Below, piece by piece: positions 43,830-55,375 of a DNA stretch of 64,000 bases (its first letter is position 1; each line of letters starts with the position of its first letter). The DNA comes from an uncultured Alphaproteobacteria bacterium (GTDB lineage: Bacteria; Pseudomonadota; Alphaproteobacteria; Rs-D84): assembly GCA_944392815.1 (NCBI GenBank), contig CALXXY010000001.1, positions 69,141-133,140 of the forward strand, given 5' to 3'. A model generated the notes under the pieces. The model was given only the letters and a program-made list of their open reading frames with translations. It ran no database searches and was not told the DNA's origin. A program made the translations under genes and the position numbers.

Positions 43830-44477
43830 TTAAAAATGCACACGCGCCCCCACACGGAACTGATGTCCGGCGGGCGCAAAATCTGATATCGCACCGAATT
43901 CAGGCGAAAACATATACATGTATCTGTACCCGAAATCCAGCGCAAAATATTGTCCCAATTCCACCGACAACCCGGCCATGGCCGCCAAAGCCGGCGTTAT
44001 TTTATGCCCCAACGACGTATCGTCCGATGAATTCCATGATACACCGGCCCCCACGCCGACATATGGTACCATACGCTGGTGATAAAACAGACGATACAGG
44101 TTGCCTATGCGGGCGTCAAATATTGCGTTAATCATTGCGGTGTCGGCCGTTAAATTAAACGCGTCCCATTTGGCCGATGTGCGGATATAGTTTGCCTCTA
44201 TCCTGAAAATGTCAAATGCGCGAACGCCGGCGACAACCTCGAACGAAGAGGTTGTTTTTCCCGATACATGTGTCACATCGTCTGCGCCATTGTTCCACAA
44301 TGTAAAATCATACATGCCACCAACGTAAAACCGACGCAGACGGGCCAACGCCTGGGAATCGGCGCCGGACACCGTTTGTTCCACCGGCATATCAATTTGT
44401 TCCACGCGATAGGGAATCGCCGCATTTGCGACCATTGGCAACATACACAAAGCACTGATTATTATTTTCGATTTCAT
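43830..44477 (-). CDS. Outer-membrane beta-barrel protein
   Basis: 215 residues with signal peptide (MKSKIIISALCMLPMVANA), then about eight amphipathic strands (YVGGMYDFTLW, SFEVVAGVRAFDIFRIEANYIRT, FRVGARVHF) ending in Phe, the outer-membrane barrel signature. GGTVGVG-type segment VPYVGVGAGVSW resembles OmpA-like/Opa-like barrel proteins. Start at the second Met by signal-peptide shape. 17 nt from a similar gene upstream, likely co-transcribed. Confidence 0.8.
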   Translation of the reverse strand: MKSKIIISALCMLPMVANAAIPYRVEQIDMPVEQTVSGADSQALARLRRFYVGGMYDFTLWNNGADDVTHVSGKTTSSFEVVAGVRAFDIFRIEANYIRTSAKWDAFNLTADTAMINAIFDARIGNLYRLFYHQRMVPYVGVGAGVSWNSSDDTSLGHKITPALAAMAGLSVELGQYFALDFGYRYMYMFSPEFGAISDFAPAGHQFRVGARVHF

Positions 44478-44494
44478 TTTATTCCCCATCTTTA

Positions 44495-45259
44495 TCAGAA
44501 ATTCACACGGAACGATGCCATAATATTGCTGATGTTATCAACACCGCCGGCACGCACGTCCCAGCCGAATCCGTTGCCTATCATCATTTGATATTGGTAC
44601 ATGATATCAATACCAATCAAATCATTTAACATAACATTAAATCCCAATGTGGCGCGTGGCGCAGCAATTACAAATCCGCCCGCCCCACCAGGGCCATCAA
44701 ATTGATACCCCCCCGCCGCCGCACCAACGCCCATAAATGGCACGAAACGACGACGATACGTAATATCCCCAGTTTGTACATAGCGGCGTGCAAAATCAAA
44801 ATACAGCATACCACCCAATGTTTGATATGACGCGCCAGCGTTATCAATGTCTGAAAATTCAAATGTAGATTCCTGGAAATCTATTTCCGTGCGAACATAC
44901 GACGACAAATTCCACCCCAGGCCGATTTGGGTTGTCCAACTGTTGCGGCTGTCATATGCAACATCGCCAACATGTGCGGCGTCGGTTGCAAACGGCAAAT
45001 TCATTCCAGCCCCGGCACGCACGTACATTGATGTTGGAATAAACATCTGGATTTCATCATTATACCCAGCATCGGCCGTTTGGTACACGTCCAGTCCCAA
45101 TTCGCCGGGCGCGGCATCAGGCGTATCAACATTTGCCTGGGCACCGATTAAATCCAGGCCGCGTGTGACCTCGGCCACGAAATCGTCTGCGCTGTATTCC
45201 GCGAATGCCGGCGATATTATTAAAACCGACAAAATCCCCAAACACGATATTTTTTTCAT
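44495..45259 (-). CDS. Outer-membrane beta-barrel protein, paralogous type
   Basis: 254 residues with signal peptide (MKKISCLGILSVLIISPAFA), an acidic linker (20-65) and an eight-stranded barrel (SMYVRAGAGMNLPF, TQIGLGWNLSSYVRTEIDF, RFVPFMGVGAAAGGYQF) ending NF. Same family plan as the next gene (43830). Probably surface-exposed; function unknown. Confidence 0.8.
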   Translation of the reverse strand: MKKISCLGILSVLIISPAFAEYSADDFVAEVTRGLDLIGAQANVDTPDAAPGELGLDVYQTADAGYNDEIQMFIPTSMYVRAGAGMNLPFATDAAHVGDVAYDSRNSWTTQIGLGWNLSSYVRTEIDFQESTFEFSDIDNAGASYQTLGGMLYFDFARRYVQTGDITYRRRFVPFMGVGAAAGGYQFDGPGGAGGFVIAAPRATLGFNVMLNDLIGIDIMYQYQMMIGNGFGWDVRAGGVDNISNIMASFRVNF

Positions 45260-45346
45260 ATTTTATTCACCCAATTTCATTGATGATAAAATTTTAACAT
45301 AAATTGAAACTTGATTCCAGCCCGTTTTATTCGTACCATTCAAAAT

Positions 45347-46180
45347 ATGAAGAAAAACGTGAAAAAATCAGATAAAAAAATAGCCCTGATTGCGGGCGCA
45401 TTGGATTTGCCGTTTTTTACGCGCGACGCGTTGCGTCGGGCGGGCTGGGACGTGTATGTTGTTGGGCTGACCCCATTTTATGATCCACGGTTAAAACCTG
45501 ACATTGCCGTGCGTCCAGCGGGCGGTTGGCCGGCGGTGCGACAATTTCGCAAACGTGGGATAAAAAAATTAACCTTTGTCGGGGCATTGGGTCACCCAAA
45601 TTTGGCGGCACTGCGGCCTGATTTATGGTCAATTGGATTACTGTTCAGTATTTTAAAACATCAACGGGGGTATGATTCTATGGCGGTTGCATTAAACAAG
45701 GCGTTGGAAAAACGTGGGTTCGAAATTGTCGCGGCCCAGGACGTGGCGCCTGAATTGACGTTTCAGCACGCAGGCGTGCAAACCAAAACAAAACCCAGCA
45801 CACGTGATGAACGTGATATCAAACGCGCGATTGATGTATCGCATACTATTGGCGCGGCGGATATCGGCGCATCTGTGGTGGTTGATAAACAGGTCATCGC
45901 GGTCGAGGCCGCCGAAGGCACCGCAAAAATGTTGGAACGCGTTGTTGAAATGCGAAAAAATCATCGCCGCGCCAGTGGCGTGTTTGCCAAAATGACCAAA
46001 CCCGGCCAGGATTTAAGAATCGATATTCCAGCCATAGGGGTGGATACTGTTAATGCTGTGGCGGCGGCGAAATTGCGCGGAATTGTCGTTAACACGAAAA
46101 CGTGTTTCGTTGTCGACCGCGACGCAGTCATCAAACGCGCAAATGAATTGAAAATATTCATTGTCGCCGTGGACGAATAA
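45347..46180 (+). CDS. lpxI: UDP-2,3-diacylglucosamine pyrophosphatase LpxI
   Basis: Lipid A step: hydrolyses UDP-2,3-diacylglucosamine to lipid X. 277 residues: IALIAGALDLPFFTRDALRRAGWDVYVVGL at the start and KPGQDLRIDIPAIGVDTVNAVAAAKLRGIVV at the end are family hallmarks. The DUF1009 core with VVVDKQVIAVEAAEGTAKML is present. LpxI replaces LpxH in alphaproteobacteria. It is separated from other lpx genes, which usually follow bamA. Confidence 0.93.
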   Translation: MKKNVKKSDKKIALIAGALDLPFFTRDALRRAGWDVYVVGLTPFYDPRLKPDIAVRPAGGWPAVRQFRKRGIKKLTFVGALGHPNLAALRPDLWSIGLLFSILKHQRGYDSMAVALNKALEKRGFEIVAAQDVAPELTFQHAGVQTKTKPSTRDERDIKRAIDVSHTIGAADIGASVVVDKQVIAVEAAEGTAKMLERVVEMRKNHRRASGVFAKMTKPGQDLRIDIPAIGVDTVNAVAAAKLRGIVVNTKTCFVVDRDAVIKRANELKIFIVAVDE

Positions 46181-46184
46181 AAAA

Positions 46185-47402
46185 TCAGTTATTATATTTC
46201 AGAATTTTTTCAAAAAATTCGCGTGCTGATTTGCGTCTGCTGCGACCGGGAATCCAACAACTGCACAGCCGTACGATTAATTTTTTAACACGCCGGGCAA
46301 ATGTTTTGCTGTGCGTTTTATTATATGCCGACAACATTACGTTATATTCATACACTGTGCGTGCGTCGACGAATAAATCCTGGTATGAAAATTTAAATTT
46401 CGCCCATTTCAAAAAATCTGTAAAATATTTTGTTGCACCAATAATTTGCGGGCAATCAGTGAAATGGCCGGTTGGCGTGGATTCCACACTGGCCCATACC
46501 AGCACAAAATCCAAACCAACTGTTTGATTTATCAGATTTTGCACCGGCACAGAATCGTCCACGGCGGTGTTTCTTTTCAGTTGAATGACTGTGCCACCGG
46601 GGCGCATAAACAACGCCAAATGCAACGCAGTGCCCGCACACCCCGCCAAATATTTACAATGCCGCATTAATGATATTTGACGCGCAACAGACAACTGTTC
46701 CGGATAAATTACATGATATCCATTATTTTCAAATATTTTTTGGATACGTTCTTCGCCGAATGTTTTACGTGCCCCCATGGCCAAACGCGACACGTATATT
46801 TTGTCATAATGTTCGCCATCGTCTGGAACATTATCCGCAATTGTCCGGCATATATCCGCCATTTCGCATGATGAATATGCACATAAATCAGTCGCCTGGG
46901 TCGGGACGTACAATGTATTGAACGATGTACTGTCATGTGCACAGATAATATTTTCACGCGGAATTCCCAACAAATTCAATATTTCCATTGAGTACGATGG
47001 GATTTCGTCATTTCCCGGTAATACAAACACGTATTTACAATTACGATATTTTTTATCCAAAATCGGATATGTGCGATTCAGCCCTTCGCATAACAAATGC
47101 CCAAAATGCCGAACCCACCAACCACCATCGCAATAAACAGCGTCGGCATCAACATGACGGACTTTATCAGGGTTGCAATGTGGTACGGCGCGTTTACGAT
47201 ACGTATTGTTGCGTCTGTGGGCGGATTCAGGGACAAATTTTCCATTGGCATCACACACACCAAATGTTTCATTTTTAATATCAACAGCCACAATACCATT
47301 GGGAACAGCGCGCACGTGCAAATTTTGTTTTATTTCCACGGGCGCAGATAAAACCTTGTTATAATGTGCGATATATTCGTCTGGAATAAATAATTTATAC
47401 AT
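46185..47402 (-). CDS. Family 61 glycosyltransferase
   Basis: 405 residues. The GT61 blocks are GGWWVRHFGHLLCEGLNRTYPIL, DKIYVSRLAMGARKTFGEERIQKIF and LMRHCKYLAGCAGTALHLALFMRPGGTVIQL. Acts on surface glycans. C-terminal extension (about 60 residues) is basic. Away from the main polysaccharide cluster; convergent with lpxI. Confidence 0.85.
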   Translation of the reverse strand: MYKLFIPDEYIAHYNKVLSAPVEIKQNLHVRAVPNGIVAVDIKNETFGVCDANGKFVPESAHRRNNTYRKRAVPHCNPDKVRHVDADAVYCDGGWWVRHFGHLLCEGLNRTYPILDKKYRNCKYVFVLPGNDEIPSYSMEILNLLGIPRENIICAHDSTSFNTLYVPTQATDLCAYSSCEMADICRTIADNVPDDGEHYDKIYVSRLAMGARKTFGEERIQKIFENNGYHVIYPEQLSVARQISLMRHCKYLAGCAGTALHLALFMRPGGTVIQLKRNTAVDDSVPVQNLINQTVGLDFVLVWASVESTPTGHFTDCPQIIGATKYFTDFLKWAKFKFSYQDLFVDARTVYEYNVMLSAYNKTHSKTFARRVKKLIVRLCSCWIPGRSRRKSAREFFEKILKYNN

Positions 47403-47455
47403 TTTTGTCCTGTTTTATGTGCTGTATGTTAAATCAGTGCCACTGTTTTTGCAAT

Positions 47456-47483
47456 AAAAATCCGCCCAAACGGGCGGATTTTT
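47456..47483. terminator. Bidirectional terminator between GT61 and FKBP genes
   Basis: TCCGCCC-AAAC-GGGCGGA with A-run on one side and TTTTT on the other. Confidence 0.85.
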
Positions 47484-47500
47484 ATATTAAACCGTATGTT

Positions 47501-47830
47501 TTACTGTTTTACGATTTCATTCACCGTCACAGTGAATACCACGTCCTGGCCCGCCAATTCAGGCACATAATTTTCCGGGAATGTGATATTAATGTCACGT
47601 GTTTCGCCCTGTTCCATGCCAACCAACTGTTCTTCGAACCCGGGGACAAATTGACCACTGCCCAATACCAATGGGAAATTGGTGGCTGTACCGCCAGCGA
47701 ATGCCACGCCATCTTTGTGTCCGGCGAAATCGATAATAACTGTGTCGCCATTTTGCGCGCCAGCATTACTGTCGCACGCGGTCAAAAACATTGCGCCACA
47801 AATCGCAACCGCAGAAAATAATTTTTTCAT
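47501..47830 (-). CDS. FKBP-type peptidyl-prolyl isomerase lipoprotein
   Basis: 109 residues with lipobox LTAC after MKKLFSAVAICGAMF. The mature domain NGDTVIIDFAGHKDGVAF.., LVLGSGQFVPGFEEQLVGMEQGETRDINITFPENY is an FKBP fold like the trigger-factor PPIase domain. ATG at 47830 follows GGAGG (GGATTAACATG). Probably folds exported proteins in the periplasm. Confidence 0.88.
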   Translation of the reverse strand: MKKLFSAVAICGAMFLTACDSNAGAQNGDTVIIDFAGHKDGVAFAGGTATNFPLVLGSGQFVPGFEEQLVGMEQGETRDINITFPENYVPELAGQDVVFTVTVNEIVKQ

Positions 47831-47877
47831 GTTAATCCTCCGTATCATTTTTGTAAATTTTCATTTTATTTTCCCCC

Positions 47878-48441
47878 TTAATTGTTATACACACATCTGA
47901 ATCCGTATTCACGCATGGTTGTGCCTTCGGCCTCTACCCTGTAATCGAAATATGGTGTTGGGCGCATAACGTCAAACGATGGGCGGTCATAAACCAAAAC
48001 TATGCTGTCGGCATTACGGCCACAAATACGTTTCATTTCGTAATCTGCAACCTTGGCCAGGACGGTACGCGCATCGCCATCGATATCCATACCATCAGCA
48101 TTTTGTATCAAACGCAGACGCATTTCGCGCAAATCGGTATTGCCCAACAGAATCTGGACCCGCACCATGGTGCCACGATATTCCTGCCACCGGGTTTCCA
48201 TGCGCGCAGTATTCCAACGATTGTTGCTGGCTTCCTTTTCTGCATCTGTTTTTGGTTTATACGAATCAATGTTTGAATATTGGTTATCAGATTGCATAAA
48301 TGTGCTGGTACGTTCGTTATACAGTGGCGCGTCTGCACCGCCGGCGGCGAAATCGTCCGTATTATACGGCGTATCATTCCCAGTATTGCATGCGCCCAAT
48401 ATGAACGCAGAACACAACATAAACAGCAAAGTTTTTTTCAT
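47878..48441 (-). CDS. Lipoprotein of unknown function (187 aa)
   Basis: Signal with lipobox LGAC (MKKTLLFMLCSAFILGAC). The mature protein is hydrophilic, with two more cysteines (RICGR, FRCVYN). The ATG at 48441 has AGAGAG upstream, better than the in-frame Met at 48480. It lies 48 nt upstream of the FKBP gene and may share its transcript. No family recognised. Confidence 0.75.
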   Translation of the reverse strand: MKKTLLFMLCSAFILGACNTGNDTPYNTDDFAAGGADAPLYNERTSTFMQSDNQYSNIDSYKPKTDAEKEASNNRWNTARMETRWQEYRGTMVRVQILLGNTDLREMRLRLIQNADGMDIDGDARTVLAKVADYEMKRICGRNADSIVLVYDRPSFDVMRPTPYFDYRVEAEGTTMREYGFRCVYNN

Positions 48442-48517
48442 TTTTTTCTCTCTTTTTTGTAATTTTATCAAATAAAGCATTTTGATTCAAGTCACGATTT
48501 ATGATAAAATTAATCTG

Positions 48518-49477
48518 ATGTCAAATGTAGTTCTGGAATCTTTGCTGAAACCATTGGAAGAATTCTATAAACCATCGTTTGTAGAAGAAATCGCCATTAA
48601 TCACGAGGGCGAGGTCTGGATGCGCCTGCATGGTGCACGGGTGCCGTGGGTGGCGTACAACGCCCAGGCATTGACCAAACAATATTTAATTGATTTAATT
48701 CATACGGTCGCAAATATTTATGAACGGCCGTTTGATCCTGTGCATGGTATGCCTGTGGTATATGCCACTTTGCCCGGCAATCACAGATTTACGGCCATCG
48801 CCGGCCCCAATGTGCAATACGATGACCGCGATGTGACCGGTGGCGTGGCATTAAATATCCGCGGGACGTCTGCGCCGGATACTTCATTTGAAAACTATCA
48901 TTTAAAACGTGGCGAAAAATTAATTCGGGTTAAACCGCGCGAATCTGTGCGACCCGATGATCCGTACGACAGATTGATGTCCGCCATTAATGACGGCAGT
49001 CCTATTTTAATCAGTGGCGCAACCGCGACCGGGAAAACAACGTTTTTAAATCATATGCTGACGCTGATTGATAAAAACAGCCGTGTCATTACGGTCGAAG
49101 ATGCGCGGGAAATCCGCGTTCCACAGCCCAATCGTGTGCATTTTATATTGTCACGTACCGAACAAACGAACGATTTTAACTATGCCAGATTACTGGATTT
49201 GGTTGTTCGTATGACGCCAGACGTTATAATTGGTGGCGAAATTTCGACTGATAATGCGGCCGTGTTGTGGGAAATGTTGGGAACCGGCCATGACCATTTT
49301 TACACCACTATTCATGCCGAAAGTGCCGAGGCCGCCTATGCCGCGTTTGCGGATCGTATTTTGCATACCCAGCCCGCATATGACCGAACTGATTTAATTG
49401 CAGAAATGAAAAGAAAAATTCGCGTTGTGCAATTATCTCGTGATGGGGCCTTGCGCGCGGTGACAGAAGTGGTATAA
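48518..49477 (+). CDS. VirB11-like type IV secretion ATPase
   Basis: Hexameric traffic ATPase powering type IV secretion. 319 residues: N-terminal domain (1-135), Walker A ISGATATGKTTF (165-176), Asp box VITVEDAREI, Walker B MTPDVIIGGEIS, and His box HDHFYTTIHAESAEAA. A VRMTPD.I..GE motif is diagnostic. No other vir gene is adjacent; VirB8-like genes lie at 13.2-15.5 kb. Start at 48518 by family length; no strong Shine-Dalgarno. Confidence 0.9.
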   Translation: MSNVVLESLLKPLEEFYKPSFVEEIAINHEGEVWMRLHGARVPWVAYNAQALTKQYLIDLIHTVANIYERPFDPVHGMPVVYATLPGNHRFTAIAGPNVQYDDRDVTGGVALNIRGTSAPDTSFENYHLKRGEKLIRVKPRESVRPDDPYDRLMSAINDGSPILISGATATGKTTFLNHMLTLIDKNSRVITVEDAREIRVPQPNRVHFILSRTEQTNDFNYARLLDLVVRMTPDVIIGGEISTDNAAVLWEMLGTGHDHFYTTIHAESAEAAYAAFADRILHTQPAYDRTDLIAEMKRKIRVVQLSRDGALRAVTEVV

Positions 49478-49514
49478 TCTGCGCATACAAAAATAAAACA
49501 CAAAGGATTAAATT

Positions 49515-49703
49515 ATGACAGCACAACCGAACAGAGCCAAAACTACGCGCGATATGGCGGCCGCCATGCGCGAGTTAGAGGCGAAAAAACTGCGCGACGC
49601 AGAAAAACGCGAACAAGAATTACTGGAACGGCGTGGATTGATTGACGTATTGTTGTTATTGCCGGATAAAATAAAACAATTATTTAAATCGCATAACAGA
49701 TAA
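49515..49703 (+). CDS. Small coiled-coil protein after the VirB11 gene
   Basis: 62 residues, highly charged helix (RDMAAAMRELEAKKLRDAEKREQELLERRG) followed by a short hydrophobic stretch. AAAGGAT before the ATG, 37 nt after virB11, terminator directly after. No known function; may belong to the secretion unit. Confidence 0.65.
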   Translation: MTAQPNRAKTTRDMAAAMRELEAKKLRDAEKREQELLERRGLIDVLLLLPDKIKQLFKSHNR

Positions 49704-49704
49704 T

Positions 49705-49732
49705 AAAAAAGTCCCATTTTTGGGACTTTTTA
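49705..49732. terminator. Bidirectional terminator after the small coiled-coil gene
   Basis: AAAAAAGTCCCA-TTTT-TGGGACTTTTTAT. Confidence 0.9.
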
Positions 49733-50050
49733 TTATTCACGCATTAATTTTGATTTCATACGTTCGTATTCGGCCTTGGTAATAACCTTGTCTTTATATA
49801 ATTTCGCCAATTTTTCCAATTTATCCAATTCATTAAATCCAACAGAATCATCGCCACAAAACAGCGACATCAGCAACGCTATGAACCATGTCAGGCCGAA
49901 AAACACGCCAAATATCGACAATATGATAATTGCGTTTTTGGTGCCGCCCGTCACGCCACGCGCATTCGCAATTAAAATCGGAATTGCCAAAAATGCCCCG
50001 AATATAAATGCGATACACAACATCACGATAAATGCAACTATGTATTCCAT
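49733..50050 (-). CDS. Membrane protein with superinfection-immunity-like helices and SHOCT-like tail
   Basis: 105 residues: two membrane helices (about 1-28 and 37-62) with GTKNAIIILSIFGVFFGLTWFIALLMSL resembling the Imm superinfection-immunity family, then a C-terminal LDKLEKLAKLYKDKVITKAEYERMKSKL, the SHOCT short helix pair. The ATG at 50050 has GGGGGGAAAAGAT upstream. Function unknown. Confidence 0.65.
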   Translation of the reverse strand: MEYIVAFIVMLCIAFIFGAFLAIPILIANARGVTGGTKNAIIILSIFGVFFGLTWFIALLMSLFCGDDSVGFNELDKLEKLAKLYKDKVITKAEYERMKSKLMRE

Positions 50051-50135
50051 ATCTTTTCCCCCCTTGGTTATATACATGGATATTATAGCGCAACTGTACC
50101 CGATTTTCAATTCCGGTGCATATTGTAAAAATATT

Positions 50136-52199
<2,064 letters not shown>

Positions 52200-52445
52200 T
52201 TATCGCCGTTCGTATTCTGGCGGGAAATAGTTGGCGAATTCTGCCCAGGTGGTGTTCGTCGCGTTCATAATTTTAACCAAACTGCCAACAGACATCCAAT
52301 GCGGGCGGCCGTCTGGGCCGTGACGTTTGCTTTTGTTCAATGCGGTCAAATCCAATCCACTTAATTGCGCCATGCGCGAACATGAAATATTGTGCGCCGC
52401 GGCCAAGTTATCTATTGCACGCCAAAACATAGCATTAGTCACCAT
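52200..52445 (-). CDS. Stand-alone HTH protein (81 aa), paralogue of 42237
   Basis: MFWRAIDNLAAAHNISCSRMAQLSGLDLTALNKSKRHGPDGRPHWMSVGSLVKIMNATNTTWAEFANYF aligns over the whole length with the HTH proteins at 42237 and 61603. GAGGG precedes the ATG. S24-type peptidase domain absent; terminator downstream. Regulator of unknown targets. Confidence 0.8.
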   Translation of the reverse strand: MVTNAMFWRAIDNLAAAHNISCSRMAQLSGLDLTALNKSKRHGPDGRPHWMSVGSLVKIMNATNTTWAEFANYFPPEYERR

Positions 52446-52566
52446 TTTTACCCTCCGATATTTTTTAGAATTATGCGTTTATCGCTTGGTGTACTTGAAC
52501 ATATTCTAATTATGATTGAGTTCCCATCAAAAATCAATCGTTTTCTCTAGGACGTTTTTCATAATT

Positions 52567-52592
52567 AAAAATCCCCCAATTGGGGGATTTTT
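52567..52592 (-). terminator. Terminator of fabI
   Basis: ATCCCCCAATTGGGGGAT palindrome with T-run on the minus strand and A-run on the plus strand. Confidence 0.9.
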
Positions 52593-52609
52593 ACGATAAC
52601 CTGGTGCGA

Positions 52610-53431
52610 TTATTGTTTGTTCTGTTCGTCCAGACCATGCAGCAATACTTCCTTTAAATCATTTGGAATCATGCCTGTGGTGGAATAGCCACAGTCAACA
52701 TGGTGCACTTCGCCGGTGACGGCACTGGACAAATCGCTGAACAAATACACGGCCGCGCCGGATACATCGTCCAACGTCATATTGCGACGCAGTGGCGTTT
52801 GTTCCGCGTTCAGGCGCAACATGGATTTCATGCCGCCCACACCCGATGACGCCAATGTCATAATCGGACCCGCGCTGATTGCATTGATGCGGATTTTATC
52901 ACGCCCCAGGTCAGACGCCAGATAGCGAACACTGCTGTCCAGGGCAGATTTCGCAACGCCCATGACGTTATAATTCGGGACTGATTTTTCCCCGCCATAG
53001 TATGTTAATGTGACAATGCTGCCGCCGTCGGTCATTAATTTGGACGCACGGCGTGTCAAATCAACCAACGAATACACAGACACGTCCATGGTGTTTTTGA
53101 AATTCGCACGGGTTGTATCGGCATAGCGACCCGTTAATTCATTTTTATCTGAAAACGCAATTGCGTGCAACATGCCGTCCAGTTTGCCCCATTCCTGTTC
53201 GATTTTGTTGAACAAATCGTCCATCTGTTCATCATTTTGAACATTGCATTCCTGGACAAATTTCGCGCCGATGGATTCAGCCAACGGACGAACACGCTTT
53301 TCCAAATTTGGCATAGCATACGGCATGGCGATTTCTGCGCCCTCGTCATGGGCACGCTTTGCAATAGCCCACGCCATGGACCAATCGTTTGCAACGCCAG
53401 TGATTAAAATCTTTTTTCCTTTTAATAACAT
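52610..53431 (-). CDS. fabI: Enoyl-[acyl-carrier-protein] reductase (NADH)
   Basis: Last step of fatty-acid elongation. 273 residues of the short-chain dehydrogenase type: LLKGKKILITGVANDWSMAWAIAK (NAD binding), the catalytic Tyr-Lys in YYGGEKSVPNYNVMGVAK (Y-x6-K), and the C-terminal HVDCGYSTTGM. Start at 53431 follows AGAGGAAGCAAA. Own terminator. Confidence 0.96.
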   Translation of the reverse strand: MLLKGKKILITGVANDWSMAWAIAKRAHDEGAEIAMPYAMPNLEKRVRPLAESIGAKFVQECNVQNDEQMDDLFNKIEQEWGKLDGMLHAIAFSDKNELTGRYADTTRANFKNTMDVSVYSLVDLTRRASKLMTDGGSIVTLTYYGGEKSVPNYNVMGVAKSALDSSVRYLASDLGRDKIRINAISAGPIMTLASSGVGGMKSMLRLNAEQTPLRRNMTLDDVSGAAVYLFSDLSSAVTGEVHHVDCGYSTTGMIPNDLKEVLLHGLDEQNKQ

Positions 53432-53551
53432 TTTGCTTCCTCTATGTTTTTTATTGGACGGGGAAAAATATATCACCAAAAAAGCAAAATCGCAATGAAT
53501 AAAAAAAATACTTGAAATGGGATTTAAAAGGTTATATGATATGCGGGCTGT

Positions 53552-53627
53552 TCGGGCATAGTTCAGTCGGTAGAACAACGGACTGTTAATCCGTATGTCA
53601 CTGGTTCGAGTCCAGTTGCCCGAGCCA
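53552..53627 (+). tRNA. tRNA-Asn (anticodon GTT), integration site
   Basis: Anticodon loop CTGTTAA closed by ACGGA/TCCGT, CCA encoded, T-arm CTGGTTCGAGTCCAG. The last 43 nt plus one base (53586-53628) recur exactly at 58761-58803, so this gene is the attachment site of the island that follows. Confidence 0.97.
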
Positions 53628-53628
53628 A
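53586..53628 (+). repeat. Left attachment repeat (attL) of the tRNA-Asn island
   Basis: 43-nt direct repeat identical to 58761-58803. It covers the anticodon-loop to CCA part of tRNA-Asn. Similarity continues beyond it into the terminator hairpin. Confidence 0.85.
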
Positions 53629-53632
53629 GATT

Positions 53633-53658
53633 TCCGCAGATTTCTGCGGATTTTCTTT
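53633..53658 (+). terminator. tRNA-Asn terminator
   Basis: TCCGCAGA-TT-TCTGCGGA followed by TTTTCTTT. An equivalent hairpin follows attR at 58808-58830. Confidence 0.85.
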
Positions 53659-53903
53659 ACTTTTGCCACGGCAATTCATTCCGGTATAAAAAGTACACAA
53701 ATGTCATATTTTGATAAAAAAGTACATATTTGTACACGTAAAAAAACATCCAAAAAAACACATCAACACCAAGCACACAAAGGGTTTGAACGATTTTATT
53801 ATGACTTATGCGACACACGGACTACATATATGTACTTTTTTATAAAAGACTGGACTTTCGTCGAAAGATATTGATGAATGCGACAACCCTAAAAGGATTG
53901 TCT
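53659..53903. other. AT-rich noncoding start of the island
   Basis: No gene seen. Contains two near copies of AAAAAGTACA-AAATG/ATATTTGTACA-type motifs (53690-53740). Confidence 0.5.
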
Positions 53904-54125
53904 ATGAAATATAAACATTTTCGGGAAATTGAACCCAGTAATAAGACGGATTTTATTATGCTTTATTTCGCAGCATGCCGATCATTGCACGAGTTAGAAA
54001 ACGCTATCCGCAGAACGAACAATGGCAACCTAACCTGCCGACAGACGTGGTTGCTCCGCCGCATCCAGCACAAATTATTCCAAATGGCAGCATCTTGGAA
54101 AAAGGAAACCCATAAAAAGTTATAA
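53904..54125 (+). CDS. Small basic island protein (73 aa)
   Basis: AAAGGA (53891) precedes the ATG at 53904. The product is basic and helical (KYKHFREIEPSNKTDFIMLYF...RQTWLLRRIQHKLFQ), without known motif. It is convergent with the HNH nuclease gene. Could be a regulator or accessory factor of the island; unsupported by homology. Confidence 0.6.
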   Translation: MKYKHFREIEPSNKTDFIMLYFAACRSLHELENAIRRTNNGNLTCRQTWLLRRIQHKLFQMAASWKKETHKKL

Positions 54126-54142
54126 TTCTTATGGGGTTATTA

Positions 54143-55375
54143 TTACAAACAATCTCTCAGATCTTTATTATATTGCAACATAGTCGGTTGATTGTCTGGG
54201 TTATATAAGATATTTTTCTGATCAAAGTTCAGTTCTACAGCATTGCCATGATGATCAATCAACAAAATATCATTGCCTCTAGACTGCATTTCAATGTTTC
54301 TGTTACGGTTTTGAGTTATTATTGCGTGTCTATAGGCATCTATGTAAACCATATTTTCCCATTTATCGAATAATTTATACTGTTCTGGACTTTCCGCCCA
54401 AGACAAAGGAACGACATGATGCAATTCAAATCCCGCTGTTCTTTTAACCTTATGCTTATTGAAATACGCATCCTTCTCAGCTATCGAACGAGTCATAACA
54501 TCAATTATTTCGCCAGCTTTCGTTTTTATCTTATGCGTTGATAAATTCAGGTCATCCCCTACCACATCAAAATGGGGACTTTGTGCTAACAAATGATAAA
54601 CTTGGTCTATTTTATTTTTCCAATTATGCCAATCTCGCTGTGCAGTCTTATCCCCATCAAAATTTTCTGGTTTTAATTTATCAGACAAAATCTCTATAAC
54701 TTTTATTTGCAGATATTTGCCTAACCTGCGATATGTGTGTATCAAATCAACACACTGTTCTAAAGTTATAGAAAAACTCGTTCCCGAATCTACGGCAGAA
54801 ACAAAAAACATAAATTCATATTTTGTAATCGTACCGATATGATATTCAGGTTCCTTCAATAATTGTAAAGCAATTTCTATATATCCACCCAACAAAGTAT
54901 CTATCGCCTTTGTAAAAATAAATGATCTATTCAACAGATCTCTTTCTCTGATAAACTTTACGCCATCTGGTGATAACGACACATATTTTGGCGATATGCG
55001 CCCGTACGGCGAAATAACATTTCTATTCTTGTCATATCTAGTTATCAGCCCCATACGGTGTAAGTCAACGAAAATGTTTTTGCGTATTGAGTCTTGAGTT
55101 CCCTTTCCAACGGCTGCGTTAACTTCCTCACAAAACCTAGCATAATCGTATTCATCTATTGTGTTTTCTGGCCGTTTCTTTGAATCGGTATCCCTTATTC
55201 TCAAAAGTTGATTATTTGGGGCATACCTATCCAAACACATAAGCATTTTATAAATTTCATCCATATCATAACGATTATGTTCTGACGAAACACCACCGCG
55301 ATAATTAACATCATTAACTCTTGCATCTATAAAAGATAACGCCTCGTTTGGACTCAATCCACTAACATAAATCAT
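54143..55375 (-). CDS. HNH endonuclease, probable restriction enzyme
   Basis: 410 residues. Near 320-350 a classical HNH site: GFELHHVVPLSWAESPEQYKLFDKWENMVYIDAYRHAIIT (His-His, Asn, His). The N-terminal 300 residues contain a winged-helix-like region (YGRISPKYVSLSPDGVKFI). It overlaps the downstream-methyltransferase stop by 4 nt (CAATGA), so it is coupled to the two methyltransferases, the layout of a restriction-modification system. Confidence 0.8.
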   Translation of the reverse strand: MIYVSGLSPNEALSFIDARVNDVNYRGGVSSEHNRYDMDEIYKMLMCLDRYAPNNQLLRIRDTDSKKRPENTIDEYDYARFCEEVNAAVGKGTQDSIRKNIFVDLHRMGLITRYDKNRNVISPYGRISPKYVSLSPDGVKFIRERDLLNRSFIFTKAIDTLLGGYIEIALQLLKEPEYHIGTITKYEFMFFVSAVDSGTSFSITLEQCVDLIHTYRRLGKYLQIKVIEILSDKLKPENFDGDKTAQRDWHNWKNKIDQVYHLLAQSPHFDVVGDDLNLSTHKIKTKAGEIIDVMTRSIAEKDAYFNKHKVKRTAGFELHHVVPLSWAESPEQYKLFDKWENMVYIDAYRHAIITQNRNRNIEMQSRGNDILLIDHHGNAVELNFDQKNILYNPDNQPTMLQYNKDLRDCL